From NCBI GenBank assembly GCA_023437225.1, contig JAEZGS010000001.1, positions 248,001-312,000 of the forward strand: a stretch of 64,000 nucleotides of DNA, read 5' to 3'. Positions 26,482 to 34,059 of this stretch are shown piece after piece. Below the pieces are notes generated by a model. It saw nothing but the letters and a program-made list of their open reading frames with translations. It had not been told where the DNA came from and searched no databases. Position numbers and translations under genes: made by a program. Within the stretch, counting starts at the first letter, position 1; each line of letters opens with the position of its first letter. The DNA is from Bacteroidota bacterium. GTDB lineage: Bacteria; Bacteroidota; Bacteroidia; Chitinophagales; Chitinophagaceae.

Positions 26482-27567
26482 ATGAAGAATACTCCGTTTA
26501 CCGAAAAGCACATTGCCCTGGGCGCAAAAATGGCTCCATTTGCGGGTTACAACATGCCCATCTCATATACCGGGATCAATGACGAGCACCACTCCGTTCG
26601 AAACAATGCAGGTGTCTTTGACGTAAGCCACATGGGAGAATTCATGATAAAAGGACCGAAAGCGCTTGATCTCATTCAGCGTGTTACCACAAACGATGCA
26701 TCAAAACTTGTTGCAGGCAAAGCTCAATACAGTTGCCTTACAAATGAGGAGGGGGGTATCGTTGACGATCTTATCGTGTATTGTATCGAACCGAACAATG
26801 TTTATATGATCGTGGTTAATGCTTCGAACATTGAAAAAGACTGGGACTGGTTTGTAAAACACAACCACGATAATGTGATGATGGAAAATATTTCGGATAA
26901 AACCTGCCTGCTTGCGATTCAGGGACCTAATGCAACAAAGATCCTTCAGTCGCTTACGGACATGGATATTCTCAATCTTAAATACTACACGTTCACAAAG
27001 GGTGAATTTGCCGGGGTTTCAAATGTACTGGTAAGTGCAACCGGGTACACAGGCTCAGGAGGTGTTGAGATTTATTTTGAAGATAAAGAGGGGAATGCGG
27101 ATAAAATCTGGAATGCAATTTTTGATGCAGGCAAAGCGCAGGGATTGAAACCGATCGGGCTTGGAGCACGGGATACTTTGCGACTTGAAATGGGTTATTG
27201 TCTGTATGGAAACGATATAGACGACACAACGAATCCATTGGAAGCAGGTCTTGGCTGGATCACGAAATTCACAAAAGATTTTACTGCAAAGGAAATTCTT
27301 GAAAAAGAAAAAGCTGAAGGTGTAAAACGCAAGCTCGTTGGTTTTAAGATGATCGGTAAAGGCATTCCCCGTCACGGTTATGAGATTGCCGACGCTGATG
27401 GTAAAGTGATTGGAATAGTAACGTCCGGAACACAATCTCCGAGTCTCAATAAAGCAATTGGCATCGGTTACGTGGCAACGGAATTTGCTTCTATTGATCA
27501 GTCGGTATTCATCAAAGTGAGAGATAAATTAATTGAGGCGAGGATCGTGAAGTTCCCCTTCGCATAA
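26482..27567 (+). CDS. gcvT: Glycine cleavage system T protein (aminomethyltransferase)
   Basis: 361 residues from ATG 26,482 (MKNTPFTEKHIALGAKM), the usual GcvT length. Seen: FAGYNMPISY, GVFDVSHMGEF with the folate-site Asp region, VTTNDASKL, YSCLTNEEGGIVDDL, ATGYTGSGGVEIYF and the C-terminal barrel GKGIPRHGYEI...VTSGTQSPSL. It transfers the aminomethyl carbon to tetrahydrofolate, giving 5,10-methylene-THF and ammonia. GcvH and GcvP are not in the window. comB starts 7 bp later. Confidence 0.97.
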   Translation: MKNTPFTEKHIALGAKMAPFAGYNMPISYTGINDEHHSVRNNAGVFDVSHMGEFMIKGPKALDLIQRVTTNDASKLVAGKAQYSCLTNEEGGIVDDLIVYCIEPNNVYMIVVNASNIEKDWDWFVKHNHDNVMMENISDKTCLLAIQGPNATKILQSLTDMDILNLKYYTFTKGEFAGVSNVLVSATGYTGSGGVEIYFEDKEGNADKIWNAIFDAGKAQGLKPIGLGARDTLRLEMGYCLYGNDIDDTTNPLEAGLGWITKFTKDFTAKEILEKEKAEGVKRKLVGFKMIGKGIPRHGYEIADADGKVIGIVTSGTQSPSLNKAIGIGYVATEFASIDQSVFIKVRDKLIEARIVKFPFA

Positions 27568-27574
27568 GTGAGCA

Positions 27575-28309
27575 ATGAACGAAAAAAAACCAACTTTATT
27601 TACCTGTCTTTCTCCTGCGCTCTTACATCTTTATGAAGTAAAAAACGCGATCGTTGTAGTGATCGATGTGCTGCGTGCTACATCAACGATTGCAACGGCG
27701 CTTTACAACGGCGCGCGTTGTGTGATCCCGGTAGACGACATCCAGAAATGCATTGAACTCGGCAACTGCGAAAACGGAATTACAGCAGGAGAACGAGACG
27801 GACGCATCGCCGAAGGGCTTCAGTACGGTAATTCTCCTTTCGAGTATCCAAGGGATTTTGTAGAAGGCAAGACACTTGTGCTAACCACAACCAATGGGAC
27901 AAAGCTGTTGCATATGGCCGTAAACCGGGGGGCCAGTCACATAATTACCGGCTCATTTCCTAACCTCAGTTCAGTGTGTGAATACCTGGTTGCTCAACAA
28001 CAAAATGTGATACTTGGATGTGCTGCCTGGAAAGATCGCGTTAATATTGAAGATATGCTGTTCGCTGGAGCAGTGGTGCAACGGATCGGTAAACATTTTG
28101 ACCTGAAGTGTGATTCTTCGCAGATCGCGCAAACCATGTATGACGCTGCTTCTGCGGACCTCTTTGGCTTTATGAAAAGCAGGGAAGCCTCTCATTATCA
28201 TCGACTGATGAGACACGGATTAGAAAAAGATATCCGCTACTGCCTGACACCGGATGTGGCAAATGTTCTTCCTTTTTATGAGAACGAAGAGCTCAAATGT
28301 CACCGTTAA
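27575..28309 (+). CDS. comB: 2-phosphosulfolactate phosphatase family (ComB)
   Basis: 244 residues matching the ComB fold: VIDVLRATSTIATAL, ITAGERDGRIAEG, LTTTNGTKLLH and a C-terminal region GHYxRL-like (ASHYHRLMRHG). ComB hydrolyses 2-phospho-3-sulfolactate to sulfolactate in coenzyme M synthesis of archaea; bacterial homologues exist, where sulfolactate can have other fates. No comA or comC is seen here, so the substrate in this organism is inferred only from family. It is co-oriented with gcvT at 7 bp, probably cotranscribed. Confidence 0.88.
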   Translation: MNEKKPTLFTCLSPALLHLYEVKNAIVVVIDVLRATSTIATALYNGARCVIPVDDIQKCIELGNCENGITAGERDGRIAEGLQYGNSPFEYPRDFVEGKTLVLTTTNGTKLLHMAVNRGASHIITGSFPNLSSVCEYLVAQQQNVILGCAAWKDRVNIEDMLFAGAVVQRIGKHFDLKCDSSQIAQTMYDAASADLFGFMKSREASHYHRLMRHGLEKDIRYCLTPDVANVLPFYENEELKCHR

Positions 28310-28409
28310 TTAGCGGACTTTCGATTGTGAAAAAACCCATTAAAATTCCCGGAAAGAGGGTGGTATAAAATTTTTAGTTATTAATTTCGTATTATTGTGC
28401 AGGAATATG

Positions 28410-28453
28410 ACTGATAAGTCTTCCAAGATACTCTCTAACTCATCAGTTTTTTT
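28410..28453 (+). terminator. Hairpin with T7 tract: comB terminator or rho attenuator
   Basis: ACTGATAAGT (28,410-28,419) pairs with ACTCATCAGT (28,438-28,447) with one A-C mismatch around an 18-nt loop, followed by TTTTTTT from the last stem base on. It sits 100 bp after comB and about 91 bp before rho. A -7-like TATTATTG lies just upstream at 28,390, so the hairpin may be inside the rho leader. Confidence 0.55.
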
Positions 28454-28543
28454 CGTTCCGTTCAATATAAACTCAATTCAAGATTTTTTTTTCACTAACC
28501 ATTTTTAGGTTGTTTGAACAAGAAGTAAACTTCAAGTTTTTTT

Positions 28544-30292
28544 ATGTACGATATTCTCCAATTGAACGACATGCTCGTTCCTGAACTGCTTGATATTGCA
28601 GATCAGTTAAAGATCACTAACCCCAAAAAGCTCGATAAGCAGGATTTGATTTATAAGATCCTCGATAAACAGGCAGTACTTGCCAGCGCTGGAAAGGGAA
28701 CGAATGGTGAAGAAAAAGGAAAACGCAAAAGGATCATCAAAACCACTACTGCAAATTCAACAGAAGAAGCGGTAGTTGAAAGTGATGAAAAGAAGGAGGC
28801 AAAACCGCGTGAGATCGCACGTAAAAAAGCTCCTGAAAAAACCCCTGAAAGATCGGAAAGGCCCGAAAGACCCGAGCGACCTGAAAGACCAGAGAAGCCT
28901 GAAAAACAAGCTGATAAAGCGCCGGAGAAAATGGCTGAAAAAGCCGTTCCCCCTGTAAAGCGGCCGAGGAAGAAAAATGAAGACGAAGAGGGACAGGCTG
29001 CAATGCTTCCTTTCGACTCTGAACAGGAAGAAGCAAATTTCACAGATGTGCCTGCTAATACTGTCGAAGAGCCTGAAACACTCATCGATGCGCCAGCACC
29101 TCCACAACCTGGCCAGGAGCCTGCACCTCAACCGCAGCGTACATTCCACCGTCGCGAGCCTGTTTTCAACATAGAGTTTGATGGCGTTATCATGGCTGAA
29201 GGCGTTTTGGAAATGATGCCTGACGGATATGGTTTTTTGCGCAGCAGTGATTACAATTACCTCAGTTCACCTGACGATATTTATGTTTCTCCTTCCCAGA
29301 TAAAATTATTCGGACTAAAAACCGGTGATACGGTTTCCGGAGCTGTTCGCCCTCCAAAAGAAGGTGAAAAGTATTTTGCCCTGCTGAAGGTTGACAAGAT
29401 CAACAATAAGAATCCGGAGGATGTACGCGATCGCGTTCCTTTCGATTATCTGACTCCATTGTTTCCGTATGAAAAGCTGAATCTTTTCACCACACCCAAT
29501 GGCTACAGCACACGCATCATGGATTTGTTCACGCCAATCGGTAAAGGTCAGCGTGGATTGATCGTTGCTCAACCAAAAGTTGGTAAAACGGTACTTCTGA
29601 AAGAAGTGGCTAATGCGATTGCGGCAAATCACCCGGAGATCTACCTGATGATCGTTCTCATCGATGAACGTCCTGAAGAGGTGACCGATATGGAAAGAAG
29701 TGTTCGCGCAGAAGTTATTGCGTCAACATTTGATGAACCCGCAGAAAAGCACGTAAAGGTTTCAGCCATCGCACTGCAAAAAGCAAAGCGACTCGTAGAA
29801 TGCGGACATGATGTAGTGATCCTTCTTGATTCTATTACGCGACTTGCTCGTGCTCACAATACTGTTGCGCCAGCTTCCGGTAAAGTACTGTCTGGTGGTG
29901 TGGAAGCGAACGCCATGCAGAAACCCAAGCAATTTTTTGGTGCAGCGAGAAAGATTGAAAATGGCGGATCTCTTACGATACTTGCAACTGCACTGATCGA
30001 AACGGGATCAAAAATGGATGAGGTGATCTTTGAAGAATTCAAAGGTACCGGTAACATGGAATTGCTGCTTGATCGCCGACTTGCCAACAGGCGTGTATTC
30101 CCTGCGATCGACCTTGTTGCTTCTTCTACTCGTCGGGATGATCTGTTGCTTGAGAAAGATGTATTGCAACGTATGAACCTGCTTCGTGTTTATCTCACAG
30201 ATATGAACACTGAAGAAGCAATGCATGAACTATTGAAACGCATGCGAGGAACAAAAGATAACCAGGAATTCCTTGCAAGCATGAACGGATAG
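28544..30292 (+). CDS. rho: Transcription termination factor Rho
   Basis: 582 residues, longer than E. coli Rho (419) because of a charged insertion (about 50-195) between the N-terminal helical bundle and the cold-shock-type RNA-binding domain. The insertion contains Pro-Glu-Arg/Lys repeats near 100-125 (PERPERPERPEKPEK). The CSD (MPDGYGFLRSSDYNYLSSPDDIYVS in parts) and RecA-type ATPase core follow, with Walker A PKVGKT (GKT 347-349), Walker B VVILLDSITRLAR and the R-loop/Q-loop region SGGVEANAMQKPKQFFGAAR in parts. It is a hexameric RNA translocase. The insertion is a Bacteroidota feature that may aid phase separation. Confidence 0.97.
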   Translation: MYDILQLNDMLVPELLDIADQLKITNPKKLDKQDLIYKILDKQAVLASAGKGTNGEEKGKRKRIIKTTTANSTEEAVVESDEKKEAKPREIARKKAPEKTPERSERPERPERPERPEKPEKQADKAPEKMAEKAVPPVKRPRKKNEDEEGQAAMLPFDSEQEEANFTDVPANTVEEPETLIDAPAPPQPGQEPAPQPQRTFHRREPVFNIEFDGVIMAEGVLEMMPDGYGFLRSSDYNYLSSPDDIYVSPSQIKLFGLKTGDTVSGAVRPPKEGEKYFALLKVDKINNKNPEDVRDRVPFDYLTPLFPYEKLNLFTTPNGYSTRIMDLFTPIGKGQRGLIVAQPKVGKTVLLKEVANAIAANHPEIYLMIVLIDERPEEVTDMERSVRAEVIASTFDEPAEKHVKVSAIALQKAKRLVECGHDVVILLDSITRLARAHNTVAPASGKVLSGGVEANAMQKPKQFFGAARKIENGGSLTILATALIETGSKMDEVIFEEFKGTGNMELLLDRRLANRRVFPAIDLVASSTRRDDLLLEKDVLQRMNLLRVYLTDMNTEEAMHELLKRMRGTKDNQEFLASMNG

Positions 30293-30335
30293 TCTGTTCA
30301 ATAACATCTAAAGCTTAGTCTGACATTTGAATACG

Positions 30336-30360
30336 GGCCGGGATTTTTCCCGGCCTTTTT
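30336..30360 (+). terminator. Intrinsic terminator of rho
   Basis: GGCCGGGA-TTTT-TCCCGGCC, an 8-bp perfect stem, then TTTTT; 43 bp after the rho stop. Confidence 0.9.
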
Positions 30361-30396
30361 CCTTATTAAAATTTTGAAATACGGCAACGATAAAAA

Positions 30397-31020
30397 TCAT
30401 TTCTGCGGGGCGTACTGATAGAACGTGTTTGTTGGAATGTGGAATTTCCATATCACCGGTTGTAAGCTATCGATACCCGTTCCTTCCTGCCGGCCTGCAA
30501 TCACAATCGTTTCGTTGTCGACCCATGCAGCATCATCCACAACACCGGCGGGTCCCAGGAATAACAATCTTTTCTTAACGGAAGCCGATGGGTCTATTAA
30601 ACTCACTTCGGAATCGGGACCTAGCTCTTCATATTTTTTTTCGCCATTCTTGTTTATGGTAACATCTACATGATAGCTTCCAAAATCAATGAACCTTGTA
30701 CTGTCGGGAGAGAAGCGAATAAACTCAGAATATTTTTTATAATAATCGGGCCTCGGTTCAAACTTACTGGTGAGTAAGGAATCCTCTTTGCGCGTCTCAA
30801 CCATTCGATAAGCAACCGAAGACTGCTTTACATTTGGCCGTGTAAAAAACCGAAAGGTTTCAGCAGCAAGTACCGTATCAACCGTTTCGTCTGCGACCAC
30901 GGTTGTTGTATCGATATTATGTTGTGGCGCTTCTTTGTCTGAAGAAGAGTTGCATGAAACAAAGTAAGACACTGCAATTGCCAGCAAGCCGACCGCTATA
31001 ATGTTTTTTTGCCTTTCCAT
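30397..31020 (-). CDS. Lipoprotein of unknown function
   Basis: 207 residues. The signal sequence is followed by a lipobox YFVSCNSS (Cys23) and an acidic linker; acidic residues right after the Cys resemble a lipoprotein export signal. The rest (~50-207) is a beta-rich domain with repeated WVDNETIVIAGRQEG and SPDSTRFIDFGSYHVDVT elements, suggesting a propeller blade-like or lipocalin-like fold. I do not recognise the family. It is divergent from mnmH (57 bp apart). Confidence 0.8.
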   Translation of the reverse strand: MERQKNIIAVGLLAIAVSYFVSCNSSSDKEAPQHNIDTTTVVADETVDTVLAAETFRFFTRPNVKQSSVAYRMVETRKEDSLLTSKFEPRPDYYKKYSEFIRFSPDSTRFIDFGSYHVDVTINKNGEKKYEELGPDSEVSLIDPSASVKKRLLFLGPAGVVDDAAWVDNETIVIAGRQEGTGIDSLQPVIWKFHIPTNTFYQYAPQK

Positions 31021-31077
31021 TATTCAAGTTACTTAACATCTTTCTTTATGGTAATTTGCATTCGTTAAACTTTTTTG

Positions 31078-32166
31078 ATGGCGGTACGGAAGGTCGACAT
31101 AGAGCAATTCCTTGACCATGCAGCTTTTCACCCGGTGCTGGATGTGCGAAGCCCGTCTGAATACAATCACGCTCACATACCCGGCGCAATTAGTCTTCCG
31201 TTATTTTCAGATGAGGAACGTGCGGTGGTTGGGACACTCTACAAACAACGAAGCCGTGAGGACGCAATAAAAGAAGGAGTTATTTTTTTTGGTCCGAAGA
31301 TGAGGCCGATGATTGAAAAGGTTGAACAATTATTGCAGTCTGTTAACTGGAATAAGATCGACACCAGTCATTCCCACTTTATTGATAAAAAATGCGTTCT
31401 GGTGCATTGTTGGCGGGGCGGCATGCGAAGTGGTGCTGTTGCATGGTTATTAGATTTGTACGGATTCAAAATAATCACTCTCAATGGCGGTTATAAGTTC
31501 TTCCGTCGTTATGTACTTCAAATGTTTGAGCGGCCGATCGATGGTAAGATTTTAGGGGGTTATACCGGTTCCGGTAAGAGTCATGTATTGCATGAACTTG
31601 CTGCAAAAGGTCAATCCATAATAGACCTTGAAGGACTTGCACATCACAAGGGGTCCGCATTTGGGGCTATCGGCCAACCGCCGCAACCTTCGCCGGAAAT
31701 GTTTGAAAACAAACTTGCACTTCAGTTACGCAAAGCGTTGTCGCTAAATAGGCCGGTTTGGTTTGAAGATGAAAGCCAGCGAATTGGAAGCGTAAACATA
31801 CCTCAACCACTCTGGTTACAAATGAGAAGGATGCCCATATTTTTCTTACGTGTTCCTTTCGAACACAGGCTCGATCACATCGTAAAAGAATATGGCAACA
31901 TTGAAACAGAAAAACTAATCAATGCAATCATCCGAATCAGTAAGCGTTTGGGTGGATTGGAAACGAAGACTGCTGTTCAGCATATCATTGAAGGTAACGT
32001 TAGAGATAGTTTTGCAGTGTTGCTTAAATACTACGATAAATGGTATGAAAAAGGACTGCACAATCGTGATCAAATAGATCAGTTGCTGGTGAATGTAAAT
32101 GTGTCGACTGTAAATGCACATGTAAATGCAAACGCAATTTTAGAAAATTCAGAAATACTCAGATGA
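31078..32166 (+). CDS. mnmH: tRNA 2-selenouridine synthase MnmH
   Basis: 362 residues from ATG 31,078 (the TTG one codon earlier is not needed). The N-terminal rhodanese domain shows VLDVRSPSEYNHAHIPGA and the catalytic Cys111 in VHCWRGGMRSG. The C-terminal P-loop domain shows GYTGSGKS (161-168). MnmH first geranylates then selenates the 2-thiouridine at the wobble base of tRNA-Lys, -Glu and -Gln, using selenophosphate. Its TGA overlaps the selD ATG (ATGA), so translation is coupled to its selenium donor. Confidence 0.96.
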   Translation: MAVRKVDIEQFLDHAAFHPVLDVRSPSEYNHAHIPGAISLPLFSDEERAVVGTLYKQRSREDAIKEGVIFFGPKMRPMIEKVEQLLQSVNWNKIDTSHSHFIDKKCVLVHCWRGGMRSGAVAWLLDLYGFKIITLNGGYKFFRRYVLQMFERPIDGKILGGYTGSGKSHVLHELAAKGQSIIDLEGLAHHKGSAFGAIGQPPQPSPEMFENKLALQLRKALSLNRPVWFEDESQRIGSVNIPQPLWLQMRRMPIFFLRVPFEHRLDHIVKEYGNIETEKLINAIIRISKRLGGLETKTAVQHIIEGNVRDSFAVLLKYYDKWYEKGLHNRDQIDQLLVNVNVSTVNAHVNANAILENSEILR

Positions 32167-33221
32167 ACATGGAAACACAAGAGATAAAGCTTACTTCATA
32201 TTCACATGGTGCGGGTTGTGGTTGTAAGATAGCGCCGCAGGTTCTTGAAAAGATTCTTGCAGGAAGTATTGCATTTCCTGACGATAGATTGTTGGTAGGA
32301 AATCACAGTAAAGATGATGCTGCGGTTTATGATTTGGGCAATGGGACTGCAGTGATCAGCACGACGGATTTTTTTATGCCGATTGTTGACGACCCTTACC
32401 AGTTTGGTCGTATTGCTGCAGCAAACGCTATCAGTGATGTTTATGCGATGGGCGGAACGCCACTGGTTGCGATTGCCATTCTCGGCTGGCCCGTGAATAC
32501 GATCGATCCTTCAATAGCGGGGCAAGTGATTGAAGGCGGCCGATCTGTTTGCGCTGAAGCAGGAATTGCATTGGCAGGCGGACATAGTATCGATAACCCT
32601 GAACCTGTGTTTGGGCTTGCAGTGACGGGTATCGTGAACACTGACCAGATCAAACAAAACAATACGGCAAAAGAAGGAGACCTTCTCCTGCTTACCAAAA
32701 AGATAGGCGTGGGTATTCTTACAACCGCCGGAAAACGCGGACTGTTACCTGACGATGACAGGCAACTTGCAACGAATCAGATGATGAAGTTGAACAAAGT
32801 GGGCAAGGATCTTTCAAAGATACCGGGAGTGCATGCTCTTACAGATGTTACAGGTTTTGGATTGGGAGGTCACCTTGTTGAAATGGCCGATGGAAGTCAA
32901 TTAACTGCAGAATTGCATTGGAGCAAAGTGCCGTTGATCACAGATATGCGTCATTACTTAGAACACAAAACTTTCCCCGGAGCAATACCGAGGAATTTGA
33001 AATCCTATGGTGATCGTATACATGTCGATGGAGGTTTGAACCAGGAAGAAGTAATGAACATATTACCTGATCCACAGACAAACGGGGGATTGCTGATCGC
33101 CGTTGAACCCGGCAGTTATAATGAAGTAGTAAGCGTGCTGATCCAGCATGGTTTGAATGATTTTACAGAGCCGATTGGGACGATGAAGGCAGCCGACGGA
33201 GTAGCCGTGAGAGTGATGTAA
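32163..33221 (+). CDS. selD: Selenide, water dikinase SelD
   Basis: 352 residues. The glycine-rich active site reads SHGAGCGCK with Cys19 and Lys22; the catalytic position is Cys, not selenocysteine, so no in-frame UGA recoding is needed. ATP/metal motifs DDAAVYDLG, TTDFFMPIVDD and DVTGFGLGGH follow. SelD makes selenophosphate from selenide and ATP. With only mnmH beside it and no selA or selB in the window, its role here is tRNA selenation. It overlaps mnmH by 4 bp. Confidence 0.97.
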   Translation: MNMETQEIKLTSYSHGAGCGCKIAPQVLEKILAGSIAFPDDRLLVGNHSKDDAAVYDLGNGTAVISTTDFFMPIVDDPYQFGRIAAANAISDVYAMGGTPLVAIAILGWPVNTIDPSIAGQVIEGGRSVCAEAGIALAGGHSIDNPEPVFGLAVTGIVNTDQIKQNNTAKEGDLLLLTKKIGVGILTTAGKRGLLPDDDRQLATNQMMKLNKVGKDLSKIPGVHALTDVTGFGLGGHLVEMADGSQLTAELHWSKVPLITDMRHYLEHKTFPGAIPRNLKSYGDRIHVDGGLNQEEVMNILPDPQTNGGLLIAVEPGSYNEVVSVLIQHGLNDFTEPIGTMKAADGVAVRVM

Positions 33222-33277
33222 CGGAGAAACGGAGAAACGGAAAAATGGAGAAACGGAGGAACAGAGAAACGGAGGAA
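33222..33277 (+). repeat. 8-bp tandem array (7 units of CGGAGAAA type)
   Basis: CGGAGAAA twice, CGGAAAAA, TGGAGAAA, CGGAGGAA, CAGAGAAA, CGGAGGAA. The first unit begins on the base right after the selD stop codon. Confidence 0.9.
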
Positions 33278-33282
33278 GATCC

Positions 33283-33310
33283 GCATTTAGCATTTAGCAT
33301 TTCGCATTTT
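33283..33310 (+). repeat. Heptamer tandem array (4 units of GCATTTA/C type)
   Basis: GCATTTA, GCATTTA, GCATTTC, GCATTTT. It ends 4 bp from the stop codon of the minus-strand gene at 33,315, the same layout as the array after recQ. Confidence 0.9.
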
Positions 33311-33314
33311 AATT

Positions 33315-33749
33315 CTAGAAGATCAGGTGGCCGCGGTTTCGAATTTTTTCGTGTGCCAGTTCCGTCACCAGTTGTACGCCGTTCAATTGTTTAATGGCCT
33401 GTACCAGTTGGGAAATGAAATCGTCCTGTACAATATCGCCTTTCATCAACCATAAATAATCAAGGTGTTTGAATTCGGGCAATAAATATTCACCATCGTA
33501 CTCGTTATTGTACAGATAGTGCGCAAGCGAGCTTAGTGGTTCGTGATAATCAAATACAGCGAAGTAGTAGTTGCGGTTCTTTCTCGTCAGTTGGATCTCG
33601 ATATCATTATTATTTCGAAAATCAAAACCAAGGATTTGATTGAGTTGCCAGCATAGCTGGTAATCTTTCATGCCTGCCACTATACCGATGATCCTTGAGC
33701 CTTCGAAAAATTCATCGGCCATTTCATCAAGGTCAAGTTTCAATTTCAT
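33315..33749 (-). CDS. IPExxxVDY-family protein
   Basis: 144 residues. The signature is present in a conservative variant, LPEFKHLDY (Leu for Ile, Leu for Val), near 90-98. The rest follows the family: LDEMADEFFEGSRIIGI, HEPLSSLAHYLYNN, and a C-terminal LVQAIKQLNGVQLVTEL. The family is confined to Bacteroidota and is of unknown biochemical role. It lies downstream of the pterin dehydratase (48 bp) on the same strand. Confidence 0.85.
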   Translation of the reverse strand: MKLKLDLDEMADEFFEGSRIIGIVAGMKDYQLCWQLNQILGFDFRNNNDIEIQLTRKNRNYYFAVFDYHEPLSSLAHYLYNNEYDGEYLLPEFKHLDYLWLMKGDIVQDDFISQLVQAIKQLNGVQLVTELAHEKIRNRGHLIF

Positions 33750-33797
33750 TGGAAGCGGCTTTACTAAGATCGGTTATGAATGCGAAGATAAAAGAAA

Positions 33798-34031
33798 TCA
33801 CCTGAGCAGTGCATCGACCTTTGATGCAAGCTGATGATCCTTATCTGTAACCACATCTCCGGCATCGTGTGTGTTCAACCAGATTTCGACTGTTTTGTAA
33901 ACATTGGTCCAACGTGGGTGATGATTCATCTTTTCTGCGATCATAGCAACTCTTGTCATGAACGCAAACGCTTCCGAGAAATCTTTGAATTCAAATTTCC
34001 TGTAGAGTGCATTGTTTTCTTCGGTCCACAT
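33798..34031 (-). CDS. phhB: Pterin-4a-carbinolamine dehydratase (PCD/DCoH)
   Basis: 77 residues from ATG 34,031 (the longer frame starts at TTG). The catalytic motif is MNHHPRWTNVY with the two active His and the following Pro and Trp, then VEIWLNTHDAGDVVTDKDHQLA. The enzyme dehydrates 4a-hydroxytetrahydrobiopterin, recycling the cofactor of aromatic amino acid hydroxylases. It lacks the first ~15 residues of longer family members; short forms are common in bacteria. No hydroxylase gene is adjacent. Confidence 0.93.
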   Translation of the reverse strand: MWTEENNALYRKFEFKDFSEAFAFMTRVAMIAEKMNHHPRWTNVYKTVEIWLNTHDAGDVVTDKDHQLASKVDALLR

Positions 34032-34059
34032 AAAAATCAATTGTGTATGAAAGATGTCG

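Noticed and set aside
28651..29149. Three minus-strand frames of 96-144 codons opposite the rho insertion
   Set aside because: Produced by the low-complexity Pro/Glu/Lys codons; Rho on the plus strand is certain.
32163..32240. Selenocysteine codon in selD
   Set aside because: The active site codon is TGT (Cys19), not TGA, and no SECIS-like hairpin is needed.
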